A stretch of 64,000 nt of DNA from Polyangiaceae bacterium (GTDB taxonomy: Bacteria; Myxococcota_A; Polyangia; Polyangiales; Polyangiaceae), in the NCBI GenBank assembly GCA_016712345.1, contig JADJRH010000011.1, positions 4,588,001-4,652,000 on the forward strand, in the 5' to 3' direction. This document shows, piece after piece, positions 52,406-62,500 of this stretch. The position numbers were made by a program, and so were the translations under genes. Numbering within the stretch: position 1 is the stretch's first letter; the number at the start of each line of letters is the position of its first letter. A model generated the notes under the pieces. That model worked only from the letters and a program-made list of their open reading frames with translations, was not told the origin of the DNA and searched no databases.

Positions 52406-52618
52406 TCAACCTCCGCAATGGCCGCGTGGTTTCAACCCTGGCATCGCCGGTTTCCAAAGGGATGTCAAGGCGGCGTTGAAACATCGGACCCTTCCCGCCT
52501 CGACTGCTGGGTCACCCTTGCCCATTACCGGGTGGGAAAGCGACACCCGGTGTGGAAGCTCCGTGGGCCATTGCTGCCCTCTTGACGCCCGAGGCGAGCC
52601 GGGGCACGCATCTGCGCG

Positions 52619-54256
52619 ATGTGCGGCCGTTCACTTTTCGCCCCCAAAGGAGCCTTGATCGGGCTCAGGGCGAATGTGTACACAACTGCGCTGCTCGGTG
52701 CCCTTCTGGTGGGCATTCCGCTGTCGTGTGTGGAAGCGCCGGCTGTCACAGCACCGGCACCCCAGGCACCCAAGCCTGCGCCGTCGCCTGCTTCTACTGC
52801 CACTGCCGCTATGTCCGCCGTTGCGCCGGTTGAGTCTACCCAGGTAGAACCTCCGCCTCCCCCGGTTGATAACCGGCCCAAGATTGGGAGCATCCGGTGG
52901 CTCACGTACATTTACGGCGAGCCCGCTCGCAAAAAAGACGTTCTACCCATCGGTGCCGTCAGGTATGGGACGGCGGTTGTCCTCAAGTCAACCGAGCCTG
53001 TGCCGGGAAGCGGGTGCGCAACCAAATGGTACGCTATTGAACCGCTGGGTTACGTTTGTGCAGACGACACCACCACCACAGACTTTGACTCGCCGTATTG
53101 GAAGGCGCTTTCAAGTGTGGCGCCCGCACCCGGTCCGTGGCCTTACAAATACGCTTTTTCTACAGGCGCGCCAATGTACACCCGCGTCCCCACAAAGGCC
53201 GAACAAGAGTCGGCGGAGCGTGATCTCGGTCCCATTCGCACGTTCAAAACGCTTGGAAAATGGTCGTACGGTCACGAGCGACTTGTGGACACCGACGCTG
53301 CAAGCGCCATTAAAGCCGACAGTCCAATCCCATCTTACTTTGAAAATCACGGCAGCATCGCGGGCAGCCCTTGGAACCCCAAGGCCAAACCCAACATTCG
53401 ATTTATACCCAACGGTTCAGGTTTTTCATACGCCAGAGCGTTTGAAGCCGAGGGGCGAGTTTGGCTGCTCACACCCGAGTTGTTTCTCATCCCTGCAGAT
53501 CGCGTATTTCCCTACAAACGCAACTACTTTCAGGGTCAACAGCTCGGTGGTGAAGTGAACCTTCCCATCGCCTGGGTGCGGGGAGATACGGCAGTCAAAT
53601 ACAAACGTGAAGCCGACGGCACGTTTGTAAAGACCGACGGGCAATGGGTAGGTAAGGTGGCTGTGCCTATCACCGGAACAGAAGTAACGGCGGCAAAAAC
53701 ACGCTACTTTGAAACCAAAGAAGCCGGCGTTTGGATCGCTGAAACAGCGGACGTATCGGTGGTAAAGCAGGTTTCTAAGTTACCCAAAACCATTGCCGCT
53801 GATGAAAAGTGGCTGGACGCTCGGCTTTTGCCCGGCACCATGACCGCCTACGTCGGCCTTACTCCGGTGTTTACCACTTTGTGGTCGGGAGGTAAGGGTG
53901 GAGTTCCCATTCCCGGCGGTGACCCCAAGCGTGACGCCACCACCGAGCTGGGTACATTTGCATTCCAGTGGAAAGACCAGGTGGCCACCATGTCGCCTGA
54001 CAAAGGGCCCGTAACGGTCTTTTGGTTTGCCGATGTGCCTCACATTCAATACGTGCACGCGCCCCTCGCCATGCACGTTTCGTATTGGCATCCCGACTTC
54101 GGCTTTTTGAGAAGTGCCGAGTGTCTCAACCTGTCGGCGCAAGATGGTCAGTGGTTATTCAACTTTACCCTTCCCAAACTGCCTGACGGGTGGGGTTCGG
54201 TGAGGCCCAGCAAATGGACCGGGCCTTCCACCAAAATTGTGATCCGCAAAGAGTAA
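52619..54256 (+). CDS. L,D-transpeptidase-like lipoprotein with altered active-site motif
   Basis: 545 aa, ATG 52619. The signal ALLGALLVGIPLSC fits a lipoprotein. A Pro/Ala linker runs to about residue 85, followed by SH3-like region(s) (RYGTAVVLKSTEPVPGSGCATKWYAIE). At the C-terminus, HVSYWHPDFGFLRSAECLNLSAQDGQWLFNFTLPKLPDGW matches the YkuD/L,D-transpeptidase core as found in myxobacteria (YWHxxFGxxRSHGCVNLxxxDxxWLF). Here SHGC reads SAEC: the Cys is retained but the preceding His-Gly is not. It may be a peptidoglycan cross-linking enzyme with reduced or changed activity. Confidence 0.78.
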   Translation: MCGRSLFAPKGALIGLRANVYTTALLGALLVGIPLSCVEAPAVTAPAPQAPKPAPSPASTATAAMSAVAPVESTQVEPPPPPVDNRPKIGSIRWLTYIYGEPARKKDVLPIGAVRYGTAVVLKSTEPVPGSGCATKWYAIEPLGYVCADDTTTTDFDSPYWKALSSVAPAPGPWPYKYAFSTGAPMYTRVPTKAEQESAERDLGPIRTFKTLGKWSYGHERLVDTDAASAIKADSPIPSYFENHGSIAGSPWNPKAKPNIRFIPNGSGFSYARAFEAEGRVWLLTPELFLIPADRVFPYKRNYFQGQQLGGEVNLPIAWVRGDTAVKYKREADGTFVKTDGQWVGKVAVPITGTEVTAAKTRYFETKEAGVWIAETADVSVVKQVSKLPKTIAADEKWLDARLLPGTMTAYVGLTPVFTTLWSGGKGGVPIPGGDPKRDATTELGTFAFQWKDQVATMSPDKGPVTVFWFADVPHIQYVHAPLAMHVSYWHPDFGFLRSAECLNLSAQDGQWLFNFTLPKLPDGWGSVRPSKWTGPSTKIVIRKE

Positions 54257-54365
54257 ACCCCCGCTGCGCTCCCGCGAAACTCCTGGGTAACTGCCAAACC
54301 CAGAGCGACAGCTGAAACGTCACGCCAAGACCTGACGCGTTTCGACACCTGTGACGTCTCTTCAC

Positions 54366-54432
54366 CACGGAGGCACGGAGGACACAGAGGGTCACGGAGG
54401 CCGTGGATCTCCGTGATCTCCGTGCCTCCGTG
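54366..54432. repeat. CACGGAGG nested hairpin
   Basis: CACGGAGGCACGGAG at 54366-54380 is perfectly complementary to 54418-54432, and inside it TCACGGAG 54392-54399 pairs with CTCCGTGA 54409-54416. It lies between convergent stops (54256 and 54501), so it could act as a two-way terminator. The word family CACGGAGGCACGGAGGACACAGAG is also a familiar dispersed repeat in several environmental phyla. Confidence 0.85.
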
Positions 54433-54500
54433 TTGGATACAACGTGTCAGGTGGCCACGCGTTTCAGGTCGTTGCGAGGCGGTTCAAGTGGGGGGCGAAG

Positions 54501-56138
54501 TTACTTCGTGGGAGCGGGAGGAGCGGTAGGTGCGGCGGAGGGTGAGGCGGAAGCGTCGGGCGGGGGTTCAATCCATTTGTGTTCCGGCCGAGCGAGGATC
54601 TCGGCGATCACATGTTCTACCCTGTCTGCTTGTTCTTTTTTGCCGCTTGCGGCAGCCTTTTCGACAATCTCTCGCGCTTCGGGGATGAGTTCCATGTAGA
54701 AGCGTTCTGACACTTCATACATACCATGCCAGTGGGTATAATCGGGCGCCATCATCGACGCGCCGTGACGGGCTCGCCGACCTTCGTGGTGCCAGAGGTA
54801 ATACCAACTCCACTCAACCTTTTCGTCAAAGTTTTTCTTTGTAATAAGCCCTTCTGCCAAGAGCGAATCCATGATTTTTTGGCCGGGTTTTGCAAATTTT
54901 TCGTTATAGAGAATAACGAAGTCGTCGTATTGTTTGTAAAACCCATTTACAAAGTCGTCGCCGTGGCAGTGTGAACATACCTCTTTCATGCGGCCGCGCT
55001 TTGTTTGCCATGAATCGGCGATCATCCCGCGGCGCTTGTCGGCGTCTTTTTCTGTAATAACTTTGTGGTCGGCATCGGTATCCATCACAAGGCTGATGGG
55101 AGGCCTGTTGGTCCACGAAATGCGCTCGCCCGGGTCATGGGTAACTCGTCCGCCGTTGCGCGAGTTTCCTGACATGTGACAGGTGGCGCAGGTGGGGGCC
55201 TGAGCGTAGTCTTTACCCAAGATCCACGTGGGGCCGTCGAGTTTCATTTGTTCACGCAAGTCGCGGAAGGCGACGCCGTGTTTCGACTCTTCGTAGATCT
55301 CTTTTTGAGGGTGATCCGGGCCCAAATGGCACTTGCCGCAGTTTTCAGGTTGGCGCGCGCGCCGAGGTGAAAAGTCATGTCGACTGTGACACGCCGAGCA
55401 AGAACCGCGCGAACCGTCCAAGTTGAGTCGACCGATGCCGGTGTTGGGCCATGTTCCAGGGTCCATTTGAGGGCGACCGTTTTGATCGCGAACAATGGTA
55501 GAGAGGATGGCCGTATTGGTAGGTTTGCCATCTTCGCCGGGTTTTAGGTCATCAACGTTAATGGGTGTACCCGACGTTGTTTGAATGGCAACCTTACCAC
55601 CGTGGCACTGTTGACATCCGGCCCGCACGCTGGCCATACCGTTGACCGGCCCCTTTTCGTCGCGACCGGGCGTGGGTGAATGCGGGTTGAAAGGCATGCG
55701 TGAACCTTCTACCGTTTCGGCGAGAAGGTTGTCGAGCGACGCCAAAATGTTACCCGCTTTGGCATGGTGGCTGCGACCAAATTCCGCAGCGACCTCCCCA
55801 TGGCAACGCCCGCAGTCTTTGGGCGTTACAATGGTTGCAATCGTGGCACCGTAGTGTTGATAAGCGTCCACATCGTCTTTGTCGGCGGTGTGGCAATCAA
55901 CACAACCTACCCCTTTTTTGGAGTGATTGGATCCGGTCCAATGCTGCACAATACCGGGGCTCGATTTGGTATGGCAGTCCACACAATCTTTGGACGATGC
56001 CGGAACCAAAGGCGGAGCTTGGGCGAGTCCGGCTTCCTGCTTTTTGCGGAGGATTTCCATCCATTGCACAAAGAGCAGCGAAAGTACGAAACACGCCGCG
56101 AGCAGAGCGATGACAATGCGCTTTGTCTTGAGCGACAC
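54501..56138 (-). CDS. Octahaem cytochrome c, hydroxylamine oxidoreductase-like
   Basis: 545 aa, GTG start with AGGAGA just upstream. One N-terminal membrane anchor (IVIALLAACFVLSLLFVQW) and eight CxxCH haem sites: CVDCH, CVDCH, CGRCH, CQQCH, CSACH, CGKCH, CATCH, CSHCH. The surrounding sequence is characteristic of the HAO family: SACHSRHDFSPRRARQPENC, GKCHLGPDHPQKEIYEESKHG, PTCATCHMSGNS and, near the end, WHHEGRRARHGASMMAPDYTHWHG. HAO family members oxidise hydroxylamine or hydrazine or reduce nitrite. A Pro/Ala tail ends the protein. It is the last gene of the Rieske-cytochrome b operon, 22 bp after cytochrome b, so it probably takes electrons from or gives them to quinones through that complex. 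Confidence 0.94.
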   Translation of the reverse strand: MSLKTKRIVIALLAACFVLSLLFVQWMEILRKKQEAGLAQAPPLVPASSKDCVDCHTKSSPGIVQHWTGSNHSKKGVGCVDCHTADKDDVDAYQHYGATIATIVTPKDCGRCHGEVAAEFGRSHHAKAGNILASLDNLLAETVEGSRMPFNPHSPTPGRDEKGPVNGMASVRAGCQQCHGGKVAIQTTSGTPINVDDLKPGEDGKPTNTAILSTIVRDQNGRPQMDPGTWPNTGIGRLNLDGSRGSCSACHSRHDFSPRRARQPENCGKCHLGPDHPQKEIYEESKHGVAFRDLREQMKLDGPTWILGKDYAQAPTCATCHMSGNSRNGGRVTHDPGERISWTNRPPISLVMDTDADHKVITEKDADKRRGMIADSWQTKRGRMKEVCSHCHGDDFVNGFYKQYDDFVILYNEKFAKPGQKIMDSLLAEGLITKKNFDEKVEWSWYYLWHHEGRRARHGASMMAPDYTHWHGMYEVSERFYMELIPEAREIVEKAAASGKKEQADRVEHVIAEILARPEHKWIEPPPDASASPSAAPTAPPAPTK

Positions 56139-56160
56139 AACACTTCTCCTCTGGATCGGG

Positions 56161-57210
56161 TCAATGCGCGACTACCGCTTCCCAGACAGTCAAACCTAAA
56201 ATTGCCGCAACACCCAACATGCCTATCCACACCGTCGCTTCGCTGTTTTTCCAGCGTTTTCGGATCTGGGCGTCAATAAACGGCCAGGCGAAAATGGTAA
56301 ACACAACAAAGCCCATGCTGAGCACAGCGGCCGTGCCCGACAGAAGCTTGAGCCAGCGAAAAGCGACGTAGAAAAACCATTCAGGTTTGATCACCTCAGG
56401 GGTCGAAAGAGGGTTGGCCTTGGGGCCCAAATCGGCCGGGAAAGCCATGGCAAGCGCCGAAAGGAGCACCATGAGCCCGAGGCCGATGATGAGTTCACTG
56501 AGGATGTGATCTGGAAAAAACGGAAAGTGTTTTTTGGACTGTTTTGGCTCGTCCTCGAATTGGAGTTCCGTGACCCCCTGAATGCGGATCATGGCAATAT
56601 GAACAATTAACAAGAGGACAAGAAGGCCCGGCAAAACGGCTGCGTGCAGCACGAAAAACCGCGACAGGGTGTGAGCGTTATAGGTTTCACCACCGAGCAG
56701 CAGTTTTTTTCCAATGGGGCCAACCACCGGAATTTGGTCTGCGATGTTGGCGCCCACCGTTGCGCCCCAATAACTCAACTGCTCAAACACGAGGCTATAC
56801 CCGGTAAAACCCAGGACCAACGTGGTAAGGAGCAGGCACACGCCGAGCATCCAGTTGAGTTCACGCGGCTTTCGAAACGAGCCAGTGAAGAACACTCGCA
56901 TTTGGTGAAGAACCACCGCGGCGATCATGAGTGTTGCGCCCCATTTGTGTACACTTCGAAGATACCAGCCAAAACTGGCCTCGTGCGTGATGTACCGAAT
57001 GGACTCGTACGCTGTTTCAGGTGCCGGTTGGTAGTAGAAGGCGAGTAGAATGCCGGTGACGATCTGAACGATAAACAGGTAGGCAGGTGTGCCGCCCAGC
57101 GCAAACCACCAGCGTTTGAGGTGGTTGGGAACAGGCTCGTTTGTGAGCGCGTCGAGCGCGCCGGCTTGCACAGGGAGCCGTTCGCGGACGGCGTCTATAA
57201 TGCGACTCAT
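56161..57210 (-). CDS. Cytochrome b of a bc-type complex
   Basis: 349-aa integral membrane protein. The four-helix core holds two haem-binding His pairs: VHKWGATLMIAAVVLHQMR (first) and AHTLSRFFVLHAAVL with LLIVHIAMI (second). The quinone-site motif is KPEWFFYVAFRW (PEWF rather than PEWY). The C-terminal subunit-IV-like helices are fused, so the protein is intermediate in length between cytochrome b6 and full mitochondrial-type b. ATG 57210 overlaps the Rieske stop (TGATG). It conducts quinol oxidation in the membrane, with the Rieske protein and the octahaem cytochrome as partners. Confidence 0.96.
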   Translation of the reverse strand: MSRIIDAVRERLPVQAGALDALTNEPVPNHLKRWWFALGGTPAYLFIVQIVTGILLAFYYQPAPETAYESIRYITHEASFGWYLRSVHKWGATLMIAAVVLHQMRVFFTGSFRKPRELNWMLGVCLLLTTLVLGFTGYSLVFEQLSYWGATVGANIADQIPVVGPIGKKLLLGGETYNAHTLSRFFVLHAAVLPGLLVLLLIVHIAMIRIQGVTELQFEDEPKQSKKHFPFFPDHILSELIIGLGLMVLLSALAMAFPADLGPKANPLSTPEVIKPEWFFYVAFRWLKLLSGTAAVLSMGFVVFTIFAWPFIDAQIRKRWKNSEATVWIGMLGVAAILGLTVWEAVVAH

Positions 57211-57818
57211 CAGCCGTTCCTCCCTTCAGCCGGCAGCGATTCGACTGCCACCTCAATGTAGAGGAGCCCCTTTTCGATCTTGAGGGGATATTTGGGAAGG
57301 GATTGTTTGGCCTCGGCGGGAGGCCCACCGGTGGCATTGCCACCCGGGTCAAACGTGCCATTGTGGCACGGGCAGAAGAAACGATTGTGGTTGGCTTCCC
57401 AATGAACCTGACATCCAAGGTGAGGGCAGGTTGACGAAAGCGCCACAAAGTCTGACACTTCACCGGTGTCACCGGTGCGCGCGATCATGACGCGCTCACC
57501 GCCCGGTGTCTTGAAGGGGCGACTCTTCCCTTTGTTGAAGGTGCCCAAGTCGGCAACGTACATCCAAGCGGTGCGACGTTTGCCAGGTGGGTAGAGATAC
57601 CGGGCACCCAAAAGGCCAAGACCACCGTAGGCGGCGGTTAGGCCGGCTCCCATGGCCACTGTGGAGACGCGTGACAGAAAGTCGCGCCGCTCCGGTTCGG
57701 CCAGCTCGCCCTCGTGAGAGTCACTCTTCACAGGGTCGTTGTCGCCTTCAGATGGATGCTCGTGAGGACGTTTGCTTTCGCTCACGCGCGGACATTGTTC
57801 ACCGAATGTGCCACCCAA
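57210..57818 (-). CDS. Rieske iron-sulfur protein
   Basis: 202 aa from ATG 57818; an in-frame GTG at 57785 is an alternative. A hydrophilic leader with a twin-arginine-like RRDFLSRVSTVAMGAGLTAAY membrane anchor precedes the Rieske domain. The [2Fe-2S] ligands lie in CPHLGC and CPCHNG (two Cys, two His), followed by the GPP region (ATGGPPAEA). It transfers electrons from quinol to a cytochrome c. First gene of the three-gene operon; its stop overlaps the cytochrome b start. Confidence 0.96.
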   Translation of the reverse strand: MGGTFGEQCPRVSESKRPHEHPSEGDNDPVKSDSHEGELAEPERRDFLSRVSTVAMGAGLTAAYGGLGLLGARYLYPPGKRRTAWMYVADLGTFNKGKSRPFKTPGGERVMIARTGDTGEVSDFVALSSTCPHLGCQVHWEANHNRFFCPCHNGTFDPGGNATGGPPAEAKQSLPKYPLKIEKGLLYIEVAVESLPAEGRNG

Positions 57819-58192
57819 TTTTGAGAGGCCGCTCGGCGACCATTCTCAGGCGTGAGAACCTCACCTGCACAAATCGGCTCTTTCCGCCGCTGTTTATGAG
57901 ATTTCCAGTCGACTGGGCGTGCACGTGGTGCACGCAAAAACGAACGGCTGTCGCATCCGTGAGAATGGGAGACGCTCTCTCGTCGGCTGTTGCCAAGACT
58001 GGAATCTACCCGTCTCGCCGGTCAACCCGTGCTTCGCAAAAACGTGGTGGCTCTGACGGCGGCCTGCCCCCGGCGAGGGGCAGGCTGGCAGCTTTCTTGC
58101 GGTGGACCGCCAAAACTGGCGTTTCTTGTGGCCTTGATATCGTTGGGTTTTTGGCTGGATCGGTCCTTGCGGTAGGGCCGTCGGGAGCCTTT
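57819..58192. promoter_or_regulatory. Divergent intergenic region with two palindromes
   Basis: About 370 bp upstream of both the Rieske operon and the DNRLRE protein gene. It holds GCGTGCAC-GTG-GTGCACGC at 57917-57935 (perfect 8-bp arms) and TTCTCA-GGCG-TGAGAA at 57843-57858. Either could bind a dimeric regulator. No promoter consensus was identified. Confidence 0.5.
57843..57858. promoter_or_regulatory. Inverted repeat TTCTCA-N4-TGAGAA
   Basis: Six-base perfect arms separated by GGCG, just upstream of the Rieske ATG at 57818 (- strand). A candidate operator, or a short hairpin in the leader. Confidence 0.4.
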
Positions 58193-59509
58193 ATGTACAC
58201 CCGCGCCGTCCGCTGGCTAAGTTTTTTTACCCTCATCACCGCCTCGTGCAATCTGACGGATCCTTCGTCGTCGGAGGACGAGAGCGAACAGCTTGGCACC
58301 GCACAGCAGGCTGTTTGGTCATTGCCGCCGCCGTCATGGCCACCTCCGCCGGAAGGCTCCACATGCCTTACCTTTCAGCGCGGACTATTGGGTCAGGTGC
58401 AGGACACCGACATTTCGCAGGGAAATGGCGGGTGGATTGCCGGTACCTACCCATTTCAGTGGACGGGGCCAAGTCCCTACTCCCACTGGGCTCTCTACCA
58501 GTTTGACCTTTCTGCCATTCCCGCCGGGGCTCAAGTTGTTCTCGCGGTTTTTGCCACAAGCGTTCAGTGGAATGAGTTGACCTCGGTTGTCAGGGCCCAC
58601 AGGATCTTAACCCCGTGGACTGAAACCACGGCCAACTGGCCCAATTGGGGTAACCTGGCCAACTGGGATCCCACAGTGGAAGGCTCGTTTAACCCGTCCG
58701 GGGCGGGGTATAAAACGGTCACCGTTACACCTCTTGTCCAAGGCTGGGTTGCCGGAGCCTACCCAAACCGCGGTCTACTCTTGGAAGAAGATCCCGTTGT
58801 TCTCCATGGGTACACTTCGAGCGAGGCGAGTCAAATGAACCAGCGCCCGGCGCTCTACGTTTGTTATACAACCTCGGGTTGTGGTCCCAACGGCTCTCCC
58901 TGCGACGACGAAAACGTATGCACCACCGGTGAAAGCTGCCTAAACGGGCAATGTCAGGGTGGCACGTTGGTGACCTGTCAGGCCCCCGACGAATGCCACG
59001 ACGACGGCGTGTGCGACCAGCAAACAGGCAATTGTGTACCTCCCCCCAAAGCCGATGGAAGCACCTGCGACGATGGGAATGCGTGCACCGAAAATGACAG
59101 CTGCACCCAGGGAAGCTGCGGCGGAACAGCACTCAACTGCGACGATGCCAGCGCTTGCACCACCGATACGTGCAATCCCTACCAGGGATGTGAGCACGCC
59201 CAAGTCAACTGCAACGATGGAAACGCCTGCACTGCCGACAGCTGTGATGTGACGGCTGGGTGTACACATTCCGCGGTGACGTGCAACGACGGCGACGCTT
59301 GTACAAACGACGCGTGTGACCCGGCGCAGGGGTGTGTCACTTTGCCTGTCAACTGCGATGACGGGGTAGCTTGCACAGTCGATTCGTGCCTGCCGGCGGG
59401 GGGATGTCAGCACGTGATCGGCTGCGCTCCCGGCTCGGCGTGTGCCCAGTCCTTTTGTTCAAACCCCGGCGCCGTTCCGCCTGGACTCGCTTGGATCTGT
59501 AACCCGTGA
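58193..59509 (+). CDS. Cys-rich lipoprotein with DNRLRE and Dicty-type CTDC repeats
   Basis: 438 aa. ATG 58193 gives a signal ending LITASC (TASC lipobox). Residues 60-215 form a DNRLRE-like beta domain (WALYQFDLSAIPAGAQVVLAVF, HRILTPWTETTANW, RPALYVCYTT). Then follow CDDGNAC..D.C...GC repeats of the Dictyostelium CTDC type (PF00526), about six copies, e.g. VTCNDGDACTNDACDPAQGC. The protein ends with CAPGSACAQSFCSNPG. Probably surface-exposed, disulfide-rich. The open frame continues upstream to 57587, which is rejected because the signal peptide begins at 58193. The next gene begins 18 bp downstream. Confidence 0.85.
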   Translation: MYTRAVRWLSFFTLITASCNLTDPSSSEDESEQLGTAQQAVWSLPPPSWPPPPEGSTCLTFQRGLLGQVQDTDISQGNGGWIAGTYPFQWTGPSPYSHWALYQFDLSAIPAGAQVVLAVFATSVQWNELTSVVRAHRILTPWTETTANWPNWGNLANWDPTVEGSFNPSGAGYKTVTVTPLVQGWVAGAYPNRGLLLEEDPVVLHGYTSSEASQMNQRPALYVCYTTSGCGPNGSPCDDENVCTTGESCLNGQCQGGTLVTCQAPDECHDDGVCDQQTGNCVPPPKADGSTCDDGNACTENDSCTQGSCGGTALNCDDASACTTDTCNPYQGCEHAQVNCNDGNACTADSCDVTAGCTHSAVTCNDGDACTNDACDPAQGCVTLPVNCDDGVACTVDSCLPAGGCQHVIGCAPGSACAQSFCSNPGAVPPGLAWICNP

Positions 59510-59526
59510 CGGCGAGGGAACCCACA

Positions 59527-62500
59527 ATGAAAACGAAGATCGCACTGATTACAAGTTTGAGCCTTGGCGCCCTGTGTACACTTGGGTGCGAGGGGAACAA
59601 TCCCAACAACGGCGTTCCTCCCGCCGCGGAAGAAAAATTGTTGGGTCAGGCTGTCCAGGCGAGCGGGGCCGCACAGCCGAACACCGTTTTGATGTTGTAC
59701 AGATCGCAGGCGGGTGGGATCGCGCCTGAAATGAGTACACTTCAGGCGGCGGGCTACAACGTTGAGCTGGCTACTCCGGCTCAATGGACAGCCAAAACGC
59801 AGGCCGACTTCGCTACCTACCGGGCCCTGATTTTCCCCGACTGGCCGTGGGGTGAACAGGCCAACCTGAACACCGCGGCAGCCAACGCAGCGGTATGGTC
59901 GCCGGTGGTCAACGGCAACATTCTCATTGCCGGCGCGGACCCGAGCGACCATCCCCCGGGTGGCACCTCCATGACTGTTGGCGCCGTTTTGTTTGCAGCG
60001 GAAGAACCGGGCAAAACCGGTTTATACCTATGTTTGAGCGACTTTTACGACACCTCACCGGCGGGAACACCTATCCCCGTACTTTCAGGTTTGGGTTCGT
60101 TCACGTTGCGAGGAGCTTCCTGCTACGACAACGCTCACAAGGTTGCTGAACACCCGGTTTTGGCAGGACTGACAGATACGACCCTCTCCAACTGGGCGTG
60201 TTCAGTTCACGAAACGTTTGATACTTACCCGTCAGACTACTTGCCCTTGGCAATTGCCAAAAACATCACGGGACCGGGGATGAAAACCTTCCCCGACGGT
60301 TCGTTTGGCATTCCGTACGTGCTCGCCAAAGGGGCAAGCCTTGCACCCATCAACTGCGGCAACAATCAGATCAACGCGGGGGAAGAATGTGACGATGGAA
60401 ACCAGTTCAACAACGACGGTTGTTCTGCCCAATGTCAACTCGAAGAAAATGACGGCGACGGCGATCAGGTGGGCGACGGCAGCGACAACTGCCCCAACGA
60501 GATCAATCCCGACCAAGCCGACAGCGACAACGACGGCGTTGGAGACGCGTGCGACAACTGTTTGAACATTGCCAATCCCAACCAAGAAAACAGCGACGGC
60601 GACGACGTTGGATCCGCGTGTGACAACTGCCCGTTTGCTACAAATCAGGACCAGGCCGACGGCGACGGCGACGGGAAAGGAAACGCCTGCGACAACTGTG
60701 CGGCGGTGACCAACCCCGGACAGGAAGACACCGACCTGGACACGGTTGGCAACGCCTGCGACAACTGCGTGGACAAACCCAATTCTACCCAGGTGGACGG
60801 GGATGGTGACGGGAAGGGAAACGCCTGCGACAACTGTCCAAACCTTGCAAACGCCGATCAAGTGGATGCCGATACCGACAGTCGGGGCGACGCCTGCGAC
60901 AACTGTTTGGGCCTCGGCAATCTGTCTCAACTTGACACCAACGGCGACGGGTTGGGTGACGCTTGTGACTTGACTTGTGTGACTGTTCGGCGTGGGAGCA
61001 CCGGGGCCGTGGAGGATGCGTCGATTTCGTCGCTTTTTCCTGGGCAAAACGCGGGCGCTGCAACGGAAATCGCCGCCGGTCAACTGAACGGTACAAGCTC
61101 CGCTCTCCTCAAGTTTGACCTGACCGGGTTGCCTCCCATGGCCCAGGTGGTGAGCGCTCAACTCGCGCTTTTCTCAGGTTCTTGTTGTGGCCCAACCGAT
61201 GTGGAAATTCACAAGGCGACCGCTGCCTGGTCTGAAGCCACTGTCACTTCATCGTCATTTAACAACGCCGTTGATTCAACTGTATTGGCAACGCTGTCTA
61301 CCTGTCAGGCCCCGTCGCTTGCGGATCTGACCGCGGTCGCGGCTCAATGGAAGGCCGATGCCTCGCAGAACTTTGGTGTTGTTCTCACCCAGACAGGCAA
61401 CGTTGCCACCGTTTTCCAGTCGAGTGAAACGTCAAACCTGACCGATCGCCCGGCGCTTCGGGTATGTTATACAGTGAGCGAATGTGCGGCTGGAACGGCT
61501 GAATGTGACCTGAATGCCCAAAACGGTTGTGAGACAAACACCCTCGCTTCCGCCGACAACTGCGGTGGGTGCGGCGTCACGTGTTCGTACACAAATGCGG
61601 GCGCGGCATGTGACAACGGTTCGTGTTCACTCGGGGCGTGTGACTCGGGAGCGGCCAACTGCAATCAAAATCCCATTGACGGTTGTGAAGCGGTTCTCGC
61701 TTCTAATACAGCAAACTGCGGGAGCTGCGGCTACGCGTGTGAAAACTTGCATGGCACCACCGCTTGTACAAGTGGAGCGTGCAATCCCGCATGTGAGACC
61801 GGCTACGGAAGCTGCGACGGAAACGAGCAAAACGGCTGCGAAACCCCTCTCACAAGCCTCACCAACTGCGGCGCATGTGGAACGCCCTGCGATCTACCCA
61901 ACGCCAACGAAACGTGCGGCAGCGGCGTTTGCTCTGTGGCTTCTTGTGCGGCGAACTTTGGAAACTGCAACAACAACCCTTCCGATGGGTGTGAGGTTCC
62001 GCTTACAACGCTGACAGACTGCGGGTCATGCGGTTCAGTGTGCAACTTGGCAAACGCCTCGGAGTCATGTCAAACAGGCAAGTGTCAGATCGCCGCGTGT
62101 GACCAAAACTTTGCAAACTGCGACTTGGTCCCTCAAAACGGCTGCGAAACCAACCTTCTTACTACCACCGACCACTGCGGCGCCTGCGGCAACAAGTGCG
62201 TGGCCATAAACGGCACCAATTCATGCGTCAACAGCGCCTGCGCACCCCAATGTGCGCCGTTTTTCGGCGATTGTGACATCTATCGCGAAAATGGATGTGA
62301 AACGCCGATTTATACAACCGACAACTGCGGCGCCTGCGGGGTTGTTTGTTCCTTCCCGAATGCAACGCCTGTGTGCGATCTGACGGTTTGCAAAATCACC
62401 GCTTGTCACCCTGGATTTGCAAACTGTGACGGTCAAGTTCCCAACGGGTGTGAAACTCCAATCACCACCGTTCAAAACTGCGGAGCCTGCGGAAACTCGT

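Noticed and set aside
57587..58192. N-terminal extension of the DNRLRE protein
   Set aside because: It overlaps the Rieske gene on the other strand, and the lipoprotein signal begins at 58193.
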